DNA of 64,000 nucleotides from Clostridium sp. MB40-C1 (GCF_030913655.1 NZ_CP133189.1:372001-436000), one strand, 5' to 3'. Counted from the first letter of the stretch, positions 1 through 7,303 are shown. The notes: generated from the letters alone by a model not told the origin. Numbers and translations: made by a program.

Positions 1-222
1 ACATTAGAATATATAATTGAAAAAACTGGTTATAAAGAAGAGGAAATTGCTATTGTTGGGGATAGATTATATACAGATATAGCAGTAACTAAAGATAGTG
101 ATGTTTTATCAATATTAGTATTAAGTGGAGAAACACAAAAAAGCGACATTGGTAAAAGTAGTATTCAGCCAGATATAGTTGTAAATTCTTTGGCTGATAT
201 TACAAAAGTATTACAAGGATAA
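1..222 (+). CDS. HAD-superfamily (NagD/IIA-like) phosphatase, C-terminal fragment
   Basis: The frame is open from base 1 to a TAA at 220-222, giving the last 73 residues of a protein whose start lies outside the window. The segment VGDRLYTDI is the acidic motif IV of haloacid dehalogenase phosphatases, where the Asp residues bind Mg2+. It is followed by a V-L-V-L-S-G-E-T stretch and a C-terminal PDIVVNSLADI segment, as in the NagD/p-nitrophenyl phosphatase (IIA) branch. The substrate cannot be told from this piece. It lies 165 bp upstream of araB on the same strand, so a sugar-phosphate role is possible but is only inference. Confidence 0.8.
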   Translation, partial: TLEYIIEKTGYKEEEIAIVGDRLYTDIAVTKDSDVLSILVLSGETQKSDIGKSSIQPDIVVNSLADITKVLQG

Positions 223-387
223 CATTATGTTTTAATTCGTTAAATTTGTATAGCAACTGTAAAATACAGCAGTGTACGTTCATCATGTCCTATTGGGTTA
301 CGAGTATGATGTCTGAATAAATATTTTAGTATATTAGAAAAATCTATTCGGGTAAAAATAAAAGGTGAATTTGTGAGGTGTAAGGTT

Positions 388-2058
388 ATGGGGAAATATG
401 CTATAGGTGTTGATTTTGGAACATTGTCAGTTAGGGCATTATTAATTAATATAGAAACAGGTGAGGAATTATTAACTAAAATTTATGAGTATCCTCATGG
501 CGTCATGATAGATAGTATTCCTACTGGCGAAAAACTAGGAATTGATTGGGCTTTACAACATCCAAAAGATTATGAGATAGGGTTAATTGAGACATTAAAA
601 GGCATTATGGATGAGAATTTAGTAAGTAATGAAGATATAATTGGAATAGGGGTGGATTTTACATCTTCTACAATATTACCTACAACAAAAGAAGGAATTC
701 CTCTTTGTTATTTAAAAGAATATGAACATGAACCACATGCATATGCAAAGTTATGGAATCATCATTCAGCACAATATTGTTGTGATAAGATTTATCAAAT
801 TGCCAAAAATACAAATCAAAAGTGGCTTTCTTTATATGGAGGTAAGATTTCAAGTGAGTGGATGATACCTAAAATAATGCAGATAGTAAAGGAGTCGCCT
901 AATATATATGATGCAAGCGATAGAATAATAGAAGCCTGTGATTGGATAACATGGATTTTAACTGGAAAAGAAATAAGGAGTGCTTGTGCTGCAGGTTATA
1001 AAGCATTTTATCATCATGAAATGGGATATCCAAATAAAAATTTTTTTAAATTGTTGGATTCTAGAATGGAAAACGTTGTGCAAGAAAAATTATCAACTAA
1101 TATTAAGTCAATAGGTGATTGTGCAGGATATTTGACCAAGAATATGGCAGATAAAACAGGGTTAAAAGAAAGAACACCTGTTGGAGTTAGTATTATAGAT
1201 GCTCATGCGTCAGTTGCTGCAAGTAAGATAGATGGTCCAGGGAAAATGCTTATAATTATGGGGACATCTTCTTGCCATATGTTATTATCTGAAACAGAAG
1301 AAGGGATTCCAGGAGTCTGTGGTATTGTAAAAGATGGGATTCTTCCAGGATATTTTGGATATGAGGCAGGTCAATGTTGTGTAGGAGATCATTTTGCATG
1401 GTTTAAAGAAAATGTACTTTCAAGTAATTATAAAGAAGAAGCTAAAAAATTAGGAATAAGTGAATTTGAGCTATTGAATAAAAAATTAGAAAACTATAAA
1501 GTTGGAGAAAGTGGACTTATAGCATTAGATTGGTTTAATGGCGTAAGGTCAACTCTAATGGATTTTGATTTAACAGGAATGATATTAGGAATGACATTAA
1601 AAACAAAACCAGAAGAAATTTATAGAGCATTAATAGAAGCAACTGCTTATGGGACAAGAAATATTATAGAACAGTTTGAAAAGCATGGTGTAGCAGTTAA
1701 TGAAATGTGTGTTACGGGCGGAATACCATCAAAAAATCCTATGCTAATTCAAATATATTCAGACGTGTGCAATAAAGAAATAAAAGTTGTAGACACTAAT
1801 CAATCAGGAGCTTTAGGAAGTGCTATTTTAGGAATTGCAGCGGCAGAGGAACAATTTACTGGATACAAAAATGCTAATGATGCAGCAAGACATTTAGGTA
1901 AGGTTAAAAAGAAAACGTTTAAACCAATTAAAGAAAATGTAATCATATATAATAGCTTATATAAAGAATACTTAAATCTTCATGATTATTTTGGTAAAGG
2001 TGAAAATAATATTATGAAAAGATTAAAACAGATTAAAGCAACTGCAAAATATAAATAA
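388..2058 (+). CDS. araB: L-ribulokinase (FGGY kinase family)
   Basis: It phosphorylates L-ribulose to L-ribulose 5-phosphate with ATP in the cytoplasm, in arabinose use. The 556 residues match the usual AraB length. The N-terminal phosphate-binding motif GVDFGTLSVRALL, the EYPHGV block, the IGIGVDFTSSTILP block, PHAYAKLWNHH and the C-terminal VTGGIPSKNP (FGGY ATP-binding segment) are all ribulokinase hallmarks. A GTG at 373 keeps the frame open, but ATG 388 has GAGGTG at 375-380 at a good distance and begins at the conserved MGKYAIGVDFG, so 388 is chosen. No araA or araD lies beside it here, so the pathway partners must be elsewhere. Confidence 0.93.
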   Translation: MGKYAIGVDFGTLSVRALLINIETGEELLTKIYEYPHGVMIDSIPTGEKLGIDWALQHPKDYEIGLIETLKGIMDENLVSNEDIIGIGVDFTSSTILPTTKEGIPLCYLKEYEHEPHAYAKLWNHHSAQYCCDKIYQIAKNTNQKWLSLYGGKISSEWMIPKIMQIVKESPNIYDASDRIIEACDWITWILTGKEIRSACAAGYKAFYHHEMGYPNKNFFKLLDSRMENVVQEKLSTNIKSIGDCAGYLTKNMADKTGLKERTPVGVSIIDAHASVAASKIDGPGKMLIIMGTSSCHMLLSETEEGIPGVCGIVKDGILPGYFGYEAGQCCVGDHFAWFKENVLSSNYKEEAKKLGISEFELLNKKLENYKVGESGLIALDWFNGVRSTLMDFDLTGMILGMTLKTKPEEIYRALIEATAYGTRNIIEQFEKHGVAVNEMCVTGGIPSKNPMLIQIYSDVCNKEIKVVDTNQSGALGSAILGIAAAEEQFTGYKNANDAARHLGKVKKKTFKPIKENVIIYNSLYKEYLNLHDYFGKGENNIMKRLKQIKATAKYK

Positions 2059-2098
2059 TAACACAAACACCAATGTTTATAAATCATTTTACTTTGGA

Positions 2099-2296
2099 AT
2101 GTCAAAAGAAGCTGTAATGTCTAAGTTAAATAAAATTAAATTAAAAGTTGAAAATGAGATAGAAATAACTAGTAGTCAAAAGGATCCTGAATGGGGAAAT
2201 AAAGTAATATGGACTAAGGATATTAGCTTTACATTTGACAAAAAGAATAAATTATATGCCCTAAGCATTAAAAAAAGATATACCAATATTAATTAA
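2099..2296 (+). pseudogene. short orphan reading frame, probable gene remnant
   Basis: A 65-residue frame beginning MSKEAVMSKLNKIKLKVENE. I see no ribosome binding site before ATG 2099. The frame stays open upstream into the end of araB and reads SFYFGMSKEAVMSKL across the putative start. That phrase looks like the interior of a longer protein (xFGMSKEEVxxxL is common after a signal peptide) rather than a natural N terminus. I therefore read it as the C-terminal relic of a gene lost by deletion next to araB. It could instead be a short expressed peptide. I do not recognise a family. Confidence 0.35.
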
Positions 2297-2356
2297 TCCA
2301 TATAAGTTAAATAGATTAGAAGAATAGTATGGGTTAATTTTATAACAACATAAAAT

Positions 2357-2403
2357 AAGTAAGGTTTTAGAATTAAATTTTTCTAGAGCCTTACTTGTTT
2401 TTA
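2357..2403. terminator. bidirectional intrinsic terminator between araB side and tailocin regulator
   Basis: The arms AAGTAAGGTTTTAGAA and TTCTAGAGCCTTACTT (2357-2396) pair with two G-T/A-G type mismatches around an AT loop, followed by a T-rich tail. The same hairpin can end the minus-strand XRE gene, because the opposite strand also has a T-rich side. It marks the left edge of the tailocin locus. Confidence 0.75.
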
Positions 2404-2405
2404 TA

Positions 2406-2612
2406 TTAATCATCTATCCATAGCATAAATTCAGATGGAGATATCTTAAGAGCTGTTCCTAGTTTTTTGGCAACATCTTTACCAGGAACCTTTTTTCCAG
2501 ACTCTATTTCAGATAAATAACTTTTACTTATACCTGCTTTTTTAGCTAATTGACTTTGAGTAAGTTTTTTTAAAAGTCTATATTTTTTAATTGTGCAAAT
2601 CAAAGTATACAA
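2406..2612 (-). CDS. small XRE-family DNA-binding regulator
   Basis: A 68-residue protein that is nearly all one Cro/CI-type helix-turn-helix: KLTQSQLAKKAGISKSYLSEIESGK spans about residues 16-40 and ends with the usual S-P-S-E-F. It starts at TTG (minus strand) about ten bases after a GGGG stretch. It faces away from the tailocin genes, and its 5' side looks onto the palindrome CGAATTATTCG at 2715-2725, which may be its operator. Its role as a regulator of the tail locus is inferred from position. Single-domain XRE proteins of this size are common phage-type repressors. Confidence 0.75.
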   Translation of the reverse strand: MYTLICTIKKYRLLKKLTQSQLAKKAGISKSYLSEIESGKKVPGKDVAKKLGTALKISPSEFMLWIDD

Positions 2613-2714
2613 GTAAATAATAACCCCTATTTCAAGAAAAATTTATTTATGTTAAACAAAAATAAAAAAATAAAAATTATTTTTAAAACTGTGTCTAACA
2701 GTGCATTAATTAAA

Positions 2715-2754
2715 CGAATTATTCGACGGAAGCGAACGATTTTTGTGTTATAAT
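2715..2754 (+). promoter_or_regulatory. palindrome and extended -10 promoter ahead of the 40-residue gene
   Basis: CGAATTATTCG (2715-2725) is a perfect 11-bp palindrome. TGTTATAAT (2746-2754) is an extended -10 box (TGn-TATAAT) with no clear -35. This suits transcription of the small gene at 2865. The palindrome would be an operator near the -35 position. This is inference from pattern only. Confidence 0.4.
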
Positions 2755-2864
2755 TACATCATACAATTGGAAAATAATTTACCTCATTAGTAAAAAAATG
2801 TAATAAAATACTAATAAAAAGTAAATGCGTAACTATGTAAATGATTAGGTTTGGAGGAGGAACA

Positions 2865-2987
2865 ATGACTTTAAAGGAGCTTAAGCAAAAAATTAATGAT
2901 GAAATCAAAAAAAATAAACAAGTAAATGAAAGTGATTTGAATATAGAAGATATTTTTATAAATATAATAAAAACAAAGAAGAGATGA
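2865..2987 (+). CDS. 40-residue hypothetical protein
   Basis: ATG 2865 follows a very strong GGAGGAGG ribosome binding site, and the frame ends at TGA 2985-2987. The peptide begins MTLKELKQKINDEIKK, is lysine/glutamate rich and is predicted to be helical. It ends only three bases before the convergent repressor gene. No family is recognised. The strong initiation region is the reason to believe it. It may be a small modulator in the tailocin control region. Confidence 0.55.
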   Translation: MTLKELKQKINDEIKKNKQVNESDLNIEDIFINIIKTKKR

Positions 2988-2989
2988 AA

Positions 2990-3445
2990 TTAGATATTTT
3001 CTCCTTTGTTTTTTTTAACTTCTTTATTTTTAATAGCTCTTTGTATGTCTTTTTTTAATGCTTTCATTATTGTGTTAACTGTATCTTGTGGAATGTTATC
3101 AGGATCATCAAAAAAATCCTGTTCAATTAGCATATCTATAAGTGTTCCTGTAAAGCTTCTTTTACTATCGGTGTCTTTTTCAATTAATTTAAGAGTATTT
3201 TCTGGTTGGGGTTTTGCAGTCTTTTTATCAAAAAAAGAAAAAGGAACCCCACAAGCATCGGCTATTTTGTTTAGCAAAATGTAATTTGGATATGTTCTTC
3301 CGCCTTCTATGTCACCTAAATAACTTCTAGAAATACCAATGTCCTTTGCAAGGTCATTTTGAGTATAGTTTTTACATAGACTTTTAGATTTAAGCTTTCT
3401 CGCTTTTTTTATTAACATTCCCATTTCACTTTTAGTTAAAGCCAT
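2990..3445 (-). CDS. CI-like XRE-family repressor of the tailocin locus
   Basis: A 151-residue protein. The N-terminal helix-turn-helix (about residues 25-60: YTQNDLAKDIGISRSYLGDI, then EGGRTYP) is followed by a helical, charged C-terminal part that probably oligomerises. There is no LexA/CI Ser-Lys peptidase motif, so induction by RecA-driven self-cleavage is not indicated. The start is ATG with GAGGG just upstream. The promoter (TTGACC, 17 bp, TATAAT) contains a palindromic ACGTCA/TGACGT site within its spacer, so the protein is likely autoregulated. It is divergent from the cro-like gene at 3659. Confidence 0.88.
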   Translation of the reverse strand: MALTKSEMGMLIKKARKLKSKSLCKNYTQNDLAKDIGISRSYLGDIEGGRTYPNYILLNKIADACGVPFSFFDKKTAKPQPENTLKLIEKDTDSKRSFTGTLIDMLIEQDFFDDPDNIPQDTVNTIMKALKKDIQRAIKNKEVKKNKGENI

Positions 3446-3468
3446 TTATATCCCTCATTTCTACTGTA

Positions 3469-3497
3469 ATTATACGTCAATGACGTTATTAGGTCAA
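3469..3497 (-). promoter_or_regulatory. promoter of the CI-like repressor
   Basis: On the minus strand TTGACC (3492-3497) is separated by exactly 17 bases from TATAAT (3469-3474). The palindromic site at 3474-3486 sits in the spacer and touches the -10, the position expected for autorepression. Confidence 0.8.
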
Positions 3498-3602
3498 TTA
3501 AATAAAGCATTTCTTAGAGAATTTATACAAAATATATATTTCAATGGGAAAAATGACGTAAATAAACGTCAGGTATTCTTGAAAAATAAGAAAATATGAC
3601 GT
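3474..3602. promoter_or_regulatory. operator array of TGACGT/ACGTCA sites
   Basis: Site 1, ACGTCAATGACGT at 3474-3486, is an inverted pair. Site 2, TGACGT at 3554-3559 facing ACGTCA at 3566-3571, is an inverted pair with a 6-bp centre. Site 3 is a single TGACGT at 3597-3602 that overlaps the rightward -10 box. A weaker AGGTCA half lies at 3491-3496. The sites flank or overlap both divergent promoters, as in a phage lysis/lysogeny switch. The ligand is probably the repressor at 2990, with the 3659 product competing. Confidence 0.75.
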
Positions 3603-3607
3603 AAAAT
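3579..3607 (+). promoter_or_regulatory. rightward early promoter
   Basis: TTGAAA (3579-3584), 17-bp spacer, TAAAAT (3602-3607). An operator palindrome lies just upstream (3554-3571), and a half-site overlaps the -10 (3597-3602). It would transcribe the cro-like gene at 3659 and then the sigma-like activator. Confidence 0.75.
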
Positions 3608-3658
3608 CAATACAATAATATAAGTGTTAAAAAATTACATTAAGGGAGAGGAGCTATT

Positions 3659-3889
3659 GTGGGATTCTATAATATGATTGAAGAATTACCGTGGTATAAA
3701 AAAATGAAGATTTTAAGAACTTTAAAAAGTTGGAGTCAAGTGGAGGCTGCTGAAAACTGTTGTACTAATTCAAAAGCTTATTGGTTATGGGAAAGTGGAA
3801 AAACATATCCTAGAAAAAACAGTCAAAAAGCAATTGCGGCAGCTTTTGGAGTACCGTTAAAAGAAATATTTGACTCTAAGAAATGTTGA
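3659..3889 (+). CDS. Cro-like XRE regulator
   Basis: 76 residues, with a GTG start after GGGAGAGGAG. A helix-turn-helix core covers about residues 24-60 (SWSQVEAAENC, then KAYWLWESGKTYPRK), followed by FGVPLKEIF, the typical end of the XRE fold. It contains an unusual pair of adjacent Cys residues (ENCC), also seen in related clostridial phage proteins. It is the first gene right of the operator array, so it likely plays the anti-repressor or cro role. Expression is governed by the 3579-3607 promoter. Confidence 0.8.
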   Translation: MGFYNMIEELPWYKKMKILRTLKSWSQVEAAENCCTNSKAYWLWESGKTYPRKNSQKAIAAAFGVPLKEIFDSKKC

Positions 3890-3999
3890 TATATTTTAAA
3901 ACCTATCAGTGGTTTAATTTGTATTAAATAATTATAAAATTTAAATTTACTAAAATCTCAAAAATAGTGAGTAATACATTATAGTAGGGGGGAAACTTT

Positions 4000-4446
4000 A
4001 TGAATTATATAAATGAGGCAATGGAGTATTTAACTAGTTACAAGGATTTAAAAATAGCTATTGAAAATTTAAATGAAAAGGAAATTAAATTAAATGAACG
4101 CTTATATGGTTTAAGATCTGGAAATTTTAATGGAATGCCAAAAGGAAAGAGTGTTGAAGCTGATGATATACTTGTAAATACTATATTCCAATTAGATCAA
4201 ACAAGAAAATTTATAAAAGAAACAGAAGATAAGATAAAAGAAATAGATGATGTCCTCAAAAATTTGAAGGAAAATGATGATACTGAAGAATATGAAAAGC
4301 TATTAAGACTTTGGTATATAGAAGATTGGACTAAAATAGCAATGACTGAAGAGTTTAATTGTTCTGACCGTCAACTTTATAGAATAAGAGCTAAAGCAAT
4401 TAGGAAGCTCGCTATACAGTTATTTGGAATAAAAGTTATAGCTTAA
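4000..4446 (+). CDS. sigma-70 region-4-like late activator (Xpf/ArpU-type)
   Basis: 148 residues. The N-terminal two thirds is coiled-coil-like and charged. The C terminus (about residues 105-140) is a sigma region-4-like helix-turn-helix reading IEDWTKIAMTEEFNCSDRQL then YRIRAKAIRKLA. This architecture matches the positive control factors of phage-like elements, of which B. subtilis PBSX Xpf is the known example. The gene sits directly before the tail operon, and its stop codon overlaps the first of three copies of a shared promoter element. I infer that it activates those promoters and so switches on both tail modules. Confidence 0.82.
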   Translation: MNYINEAMEYLTSYKDLKIAIENLNEKEIKLNERLYGLRSGNFNGMPKGKSVEADDILVNTIFQLDQTRKFIKETEDKIKEIDDVLKNLKENDDTEEYEKLLRLWYIEDWTKIAMTEEFNCSDRQLYRIRAKAIRKLAIQLFGIKVIA

Positions 4447-4493
4447 ACTTGTCATAAAGCTGGCATAAAAATTGACAACGCATGTAGTATAAT
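4445..4493 (+). promoter_or_regulatory. late promoter copy P1 (module 1)
   Basis: AAACTTGTCA at 4445-4454, TTGACA at 4472-4477, ten bases, then TATAAT at 4488-4493. The -35-like TTGACA is only 10 bp from the -10, too close for ordinary sigma-A spacing, so the upstream boxes more likely bind an activator. TTGTCA and TGACAA form an inverted pair. It overlaps the last bases of the activator gene. Confidence 0.8.
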
Positions 4494-4583
4494 TGAGTTG
4501 CAAGCGATACTAAAAGTAATATAATTTTTAAATTCAAATTAGAAAGTGAGGTGATAGAGTTGTTTGGAACAGAGGTTATACTT

Positions 4584-4632
4584 AAACTTGTCATAAAGCT
4601 GGCAGAAAAGTTGACAGTATATGTAGTATAAT
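4584..4632 (+). promoter_or_regulatory. late promoter copy P2 (module 1)
   Basis: AAACTTGTCA at 4584-4593, TTGACA at 4611-4616, TATAAT at 4627-4632, with spacing identical to P1. It lies 70 bp before the first structural gene of the F-type module. Confidence 0.8.
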
Positions 4633-4702
4633 TGAGTTGCAAGCGATATTAAAAGTAGTATATTTTAAAATTTAAATGCGAATTAGAAAGTGAGGTGGAT
4701 AT

Positions 4703-4957
4703 GTGGCAAGTGACTTAGAACTTCTTAAATTTAATCTTCAAGAGAAAGAATATCCTTATTTTTCAGAAGATGAGTTACAGATGTTGTTAGATGAATATAA
4801 AGATTTCAAAACTGCAGCATACTATGGATGTTTATTAAAAGCAGCTAAAAACGACGGTATAGAAGTTGCCGGAATTAAAATTGAATCTAACAGAGAATAT
4901 TGGCTTAAATTAGCAGAAGAATACAAAACAAGCATGAAAAGAGTTGATGGGATATAA
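4703..4957 (+). CDS. phage-like protein from the head-tail connector region
   Basis: 84 residues, with a GTG start after GTGAGGTGGATAT. It shows EYPYFSEDELQMLLDE, then YYGCLLKAAKND and NREYWLKLAEEY, a pattern I associate with a small protein found just before the tail genes in many Firmicute phages. Its exact role is unknown to me. In a tailocin that lacks heads it may cap or complete the tail end. It is the first gene of the F-type module. Confidence 0.6.
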   Translation: MASDLELLKFNLQEKEYPYFSEDELQMLLDEYKDFKTAAYYGCLLKAAKNDGIEVAGIKIESNREYWLKLAEEYKTSMKRVDGI

Positions 4958-5019
4958 AAGGGATAGATAAGAAAAAAATAAGTAAACAGATAGTAGAATC
5001 CTTAGTTGACAAAGCTCTT

Positions 5020-5349
5020 ATGCAGCCAATAAAGATTTTTAGGGATGAGAAAAATGCCTTTGGTGAACCAGAAGAAAAACAATATATAGGAATAGTTGAA
5101 GCATACTATTATCAGGATAAAAATGATATAAGTATTAGCTTAAATGATAGGAATATTGTGAATGAGGATATATTAGAATATAAGACATTAACTCCAAATT
5201 ATATTGAAAAAATATTGACCTCATACAATGAAGATTCTTTAAAAATTAAAGAAAAGGACTATTTTTATTATAATGATACCAAATATGAAATCATAGATAA
5301 ATGCAATGTTCAGGACATAGTATTTGATATGATTATTCATAGGAGGTGA
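5020..5349 (+). CDS. putative tail completion / head-tail adaptor-like protein
   Basis: 109 residues beginning MQPIKIFRDEKNAFGEPEEK, rich in beta strands, ending YEIIDKCNVQDIVFDMIIHR. Size and position (before the terminator and tube genes) match head-tail joining proteins. The start is doubtful. ATG 5020 has no good ribosome binding site, and the frame is open back to 4948 with no ATG, GTG or TTG. Either a rare start codon is used or the original N terminus has been altered. It is followed two codons later by the terminator-like gene. Confidence 0.6.
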   Translation: MQPIKIFRDEKNAFGEPEEKQYIGIVEAYYYQDKNDISISLNDRNIVNEDILEYKTLTPNYIEKILTSYNEDSLKIKEKDYFYYNDTKYEIIDKCNVQDIVFDMIIHRR

Positions 5350-5352
5350 TAT

Positions 5353-5781
5353 TTGGTGGAAAATAGTGCAAGTTTCAATTACAAAATACCAGGAGACACA
5401 CTAAAGGAAGATATAATAAATAGTGCTCAAGGTAAAACAACATGGCAAAAAATTTATTTACATTTAAAACGCCAAGGGTTTGATGTGTATTCCATAGGTC
5501 AAAAAGAAGATATATGTGAAAAAAGCTATATAGTAATTAAGGAAAAAGGTATATTTGCTACTAATGGTAATGTAGCTGGGTATGCCTTATTTGATGTTAT
5601 TATATATCACCCTAAAGATCACTATTCCACTATGGAATTCTATATAAAAGATGTTAAAAAAGCATTAAAAGAATTTAAAAATATTACTTTTTCAGGAAGT
5701 CAAACGCCTATAATTTTAGATGAAAAGCTTGCAGCATATACAACAAGAATACAATATAAACAATTTAAAAGACTTAGATAG
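5353..5781 (+). CDS. tail terminator-like (minor capsid/tail) protein
   Basis: 142 residues, with TTG 5353 (or GTG 5356) after a perfect AGGAGGTGAT. It contains a helix-strand layout with WQKIYLHLKRQGFDVYSIGQ, then FDVIIYHPKD and TTRIQYKQF, typical of the small proteins that cap the top of siphovirus tails and stop tube growth. It lies right before the tube gene, the standard order. The assignment rests on order, size and general pattern rather than a catalytic motif. Confidence 0.6.
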   Translation: MVENSASFNYKIPGDTLKEDIINSAQGKTTWQKIYLHLKRQGFDVYSIGQKEDICEKSYIVIKEKGIFATNGNVAGYALFDVIIYHPKDHYSTMEFYIKDVKKALKEFKNITFSGSQTPIILDEKLAAYTTRIQYKQFKRLR

Positions 5782-5817
5782 TCTTTATTTTTTTATAAAA
5801 GAAAGAGAGGATATATT

Positions 5818-6678
5818 ATGAATAATGAAGGAAAAGTTTTAGTTAATATTTTTAAAGCAGTAGTAGAAAATGAAAGAACTGGTGAAAAATTTGAATTTGA
5901 TACAGCAAGTGAAGCTGAAATCAAACCAGATTTAAGTAAAGGAAAAGAAGATATATTAAGAATCAAAAATAGAGTACAAGCAATAAATAGAACTGAAGAT
6001 ATTGTAATTGGATATGAAATAAAACTTAAGGATAATACTTTCAACCCTAATGTACTAGCACTTATAGAAGGTGGTACATTTGATGGAACAAAATATATTG
6101 CTCCAGTAGTAGGAGAAACTGTTAACAATACTCCTTACACATTAACTTTATATACAGAAGAAAAAGATTATGATGAAACTATAGGATATGCTAAATTCAC
6201 ATTTAAACATAACAAAGGCAAGGCAGTAACTTACAAAGTTCAAGATGGAAAATTCTATGTGCCTGAATTTATTTCTAAGAGTAGACCACATAGAGGAGAA
6301 CCACCTGTAGATATAGAATTTATTAAATCTTTAGATGGAAATAAACCATCAAAACCTGAAATAGAAGGCGGAATTAAAAAAGACTCAAATACAGATTTAG
6401 ATGTAGAAATAACTAATAACAGAGTGACTTGGACATTTAAAGAAGCAGTAAACCAAGATGATGTTACAAAAGAAAATTTCTTAGTTAGAAATAAAAACAA
6501 TAATTTTGTAATAGATGGGAAAGTGACTATAGATTTTCCTAAAAAAGTAGTAACTTTCATTCCAGATGGACTTGAAGCAGGCACAAGATATATGGCAGAA
6601 GCTAAAGCAATTAGAAAACTAGATGGCACTGGAAAAACTTCACCAATATCTGTAGAATTCGCTACTTTAAATCTGTAG
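5818..6678 (+). CDS. major tail tube protein of F-type module, with C-terminal Ig-like domain
   Basis: 286 residues. About residues 1-180 form the tube domain, with phrases such as ENERTGEKFEFDTASEAEIK and PNVLALIEGGTF that recur in siphovirus tube proteins. Residues about 195-286 resemble an SbsA-type Ig-like domain (Big_5): VTWTFKEAVNQDDVTKENF, then VTFIPDGLEAGTRYMAEAKA. Such Ig domains decorate the outside of tails and often bind cell-surface sugars. No sheath gene is nearby, so this tail is non-contractile. Confidence 0.82.
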   Translation: MNNEGKVLVNIFKAVVENERTGEKFEFDTASEAEIKPDLSKGKEDILRIKNRVQAINRTEDIVIGYEIKLKDNTFNPNVLALIEGGTFDGTKYIAPVVGETVNNTPYTLTLYTEEKDYDETIGYAKFTFKHNKGKAVTYKVQDGKFYVPEFISKSRPHRGEPPVDIEFIKSLDGNKPSKPEIEGGIKKDSNTDLDVEITNNRVTWTFKEAVNQDDVTKENFLVRNKNNNFVIDGKVTIDFPKKVVTFIPDGLEAGTRYMAEAKAIRKLDGTGKTSPISVEFATLNL

Positions 6679-6690
6679 GGGGAATAATAA

Positions 6691-7107
6691 ATGGAAAACT
6701 TAAAAGTAACAAGTATGGAAGAGCTTAAAAAAATGGCTGTGCCAGATATAATAGAACTTCCAGGATTTAAAGAAGAGATACCTTTTGTAGCAAAAGTAAA
6801 AAGGGTGTCTCTTTTAAATTTAGTACAAAAAGGAATTATACCTAATGCTTTGCTAAGTGCAGCAGAAGAATTATTTTATGGAAAAGACTCTTCAAAAGGT
6901 GTTGATATACAACAAATGTCTAAGGTAATGTCTATTATGGCTGAAAGTACTTTAGTAGAACCTTCCATAGAAGATTTAAGACAAGTAAATTTAGAATTAA
7001 CAGATGAGCAGTTAATAACATTATTTAATTACAGTCAACAGGGGCTAAAAGGATTGTCCACCTTTCATTCAGAAGGAGAGGATACTGAGCATAATAGCCA
7101 TAAGTAA
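6691..7107 (+). CDS. tail assembly chaperone, G-type product
   Basis: 138 residues starting MENLKVTSMEELKKMA, containing LVQKGIIPNALLSAAEELFY and a C-terminal LITLFNYSQQGLKGLSTF. It lies between the tube and tape-measure genes, where siphoviruses encode the chaperone that coats the tape measure. The frame stops at 7105-7107, while a second conserved frame continues from 7049 to 7303, so a longer fusion product made by frameshifting is expected. Confidence 0.82.
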   Translation: MENLKVTSMEELKKMAVPDIIELPGFKEEIPFVAKVKRVSLLNLVQKGIIPNALLSAAEELFYGKDSSKGVDIQQMSKVMSIMAESTLVEPSIEDLRQVNLELTDEQLITLFNYSQQGLKGLSTFHSEGEDTEHNSHK

Positions 7108-7303
7108 TAAATATAAAATAAGACCATCTCAGGTTATAGAACTAACAGATAGCTATGAATCTTTCTGTTTTGATGAAGCAGTTACATACATAGCTGTTCA
7201 ACTAGAAAGTGAAGATTCTTCTAAACCTAGATGGAGAGATGAAAAAGGAAGAATAAAAGAAAACAATAATAAGGGTTTAATTAAATGGATGAAGAGGCAT
7301 TAA
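7082..7303 (+). CDS. tail assembly chaperone, T domain (frameshift extension)
   Basis: In the +1 (equivalently -2) frame relative to the G gene, sequence from about 7082 reads ISNKYKIRPSQVIELTDSYE, then SFCFDEAVTYIA, ending KGLIKWMKRH at TAA 7301-7303. The xYCFDEAxxYI motif is conserved in the T part of Firmicute phage chaperones. There is no ATG/GTG/TTG start with a suitable site. An internal Shine-Dalgarno AAGGAGAGG (7073-7081) lies in the overlap and may stimulate slippage. The shift point lies between 7049 and 7107. I cannot decide between +1 and -2. Confidence 0.72.
   Translation: MLSIIAISNKYKIRPSQVIELTDSYESFCFDEAVTYIAVQLESEDSSKPRWRDEKGRIKENNNKGLIKWMKRH

Larger units (their letters stand above)
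4421..4697 (+). repeat. tandem direct duplication (two ~139-bp copies) carrying the late promoter
   Basis: Copy 1 (about 4421-4557) contains the last codons of the sigma-like gene, promoter P1 and a leader ending GAAAGTGAGGTG. Copy 2 (about 4560-4697) repeats all of this 139 bp further on, including a degraded version of the gene end (TTGTTTGGAACAGAGGTTAT). Copy 2 thus encodes a possible 23-codon peptide from TTG 4560 with a GTGAGGTG ribosome binding site. The duplication doubles the promoter before module 1. Confidence 0.8.

Noticed and set aside
2733..2748. Possible LexA (SOS) box GAACGATTTTTG ahead of the small gene
   Set aside because: Only one half-site resembles the Firmicute GAAC-N4-GTTC consensus, so I do not claim SOS control.
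3006..3284. Plus-strand 92-codon ORF
   Set aside because: Antisense shadow of the XRE repressor gene, which has clear domain content on the other strand.
4436..4642. Minus-strand 68-codon ORF with an internal repeat
   Set aside because: It spans the duplicated promoter region; its apparent repeats merely reflect the DNA duplication and it lacks a ribosome binding site.
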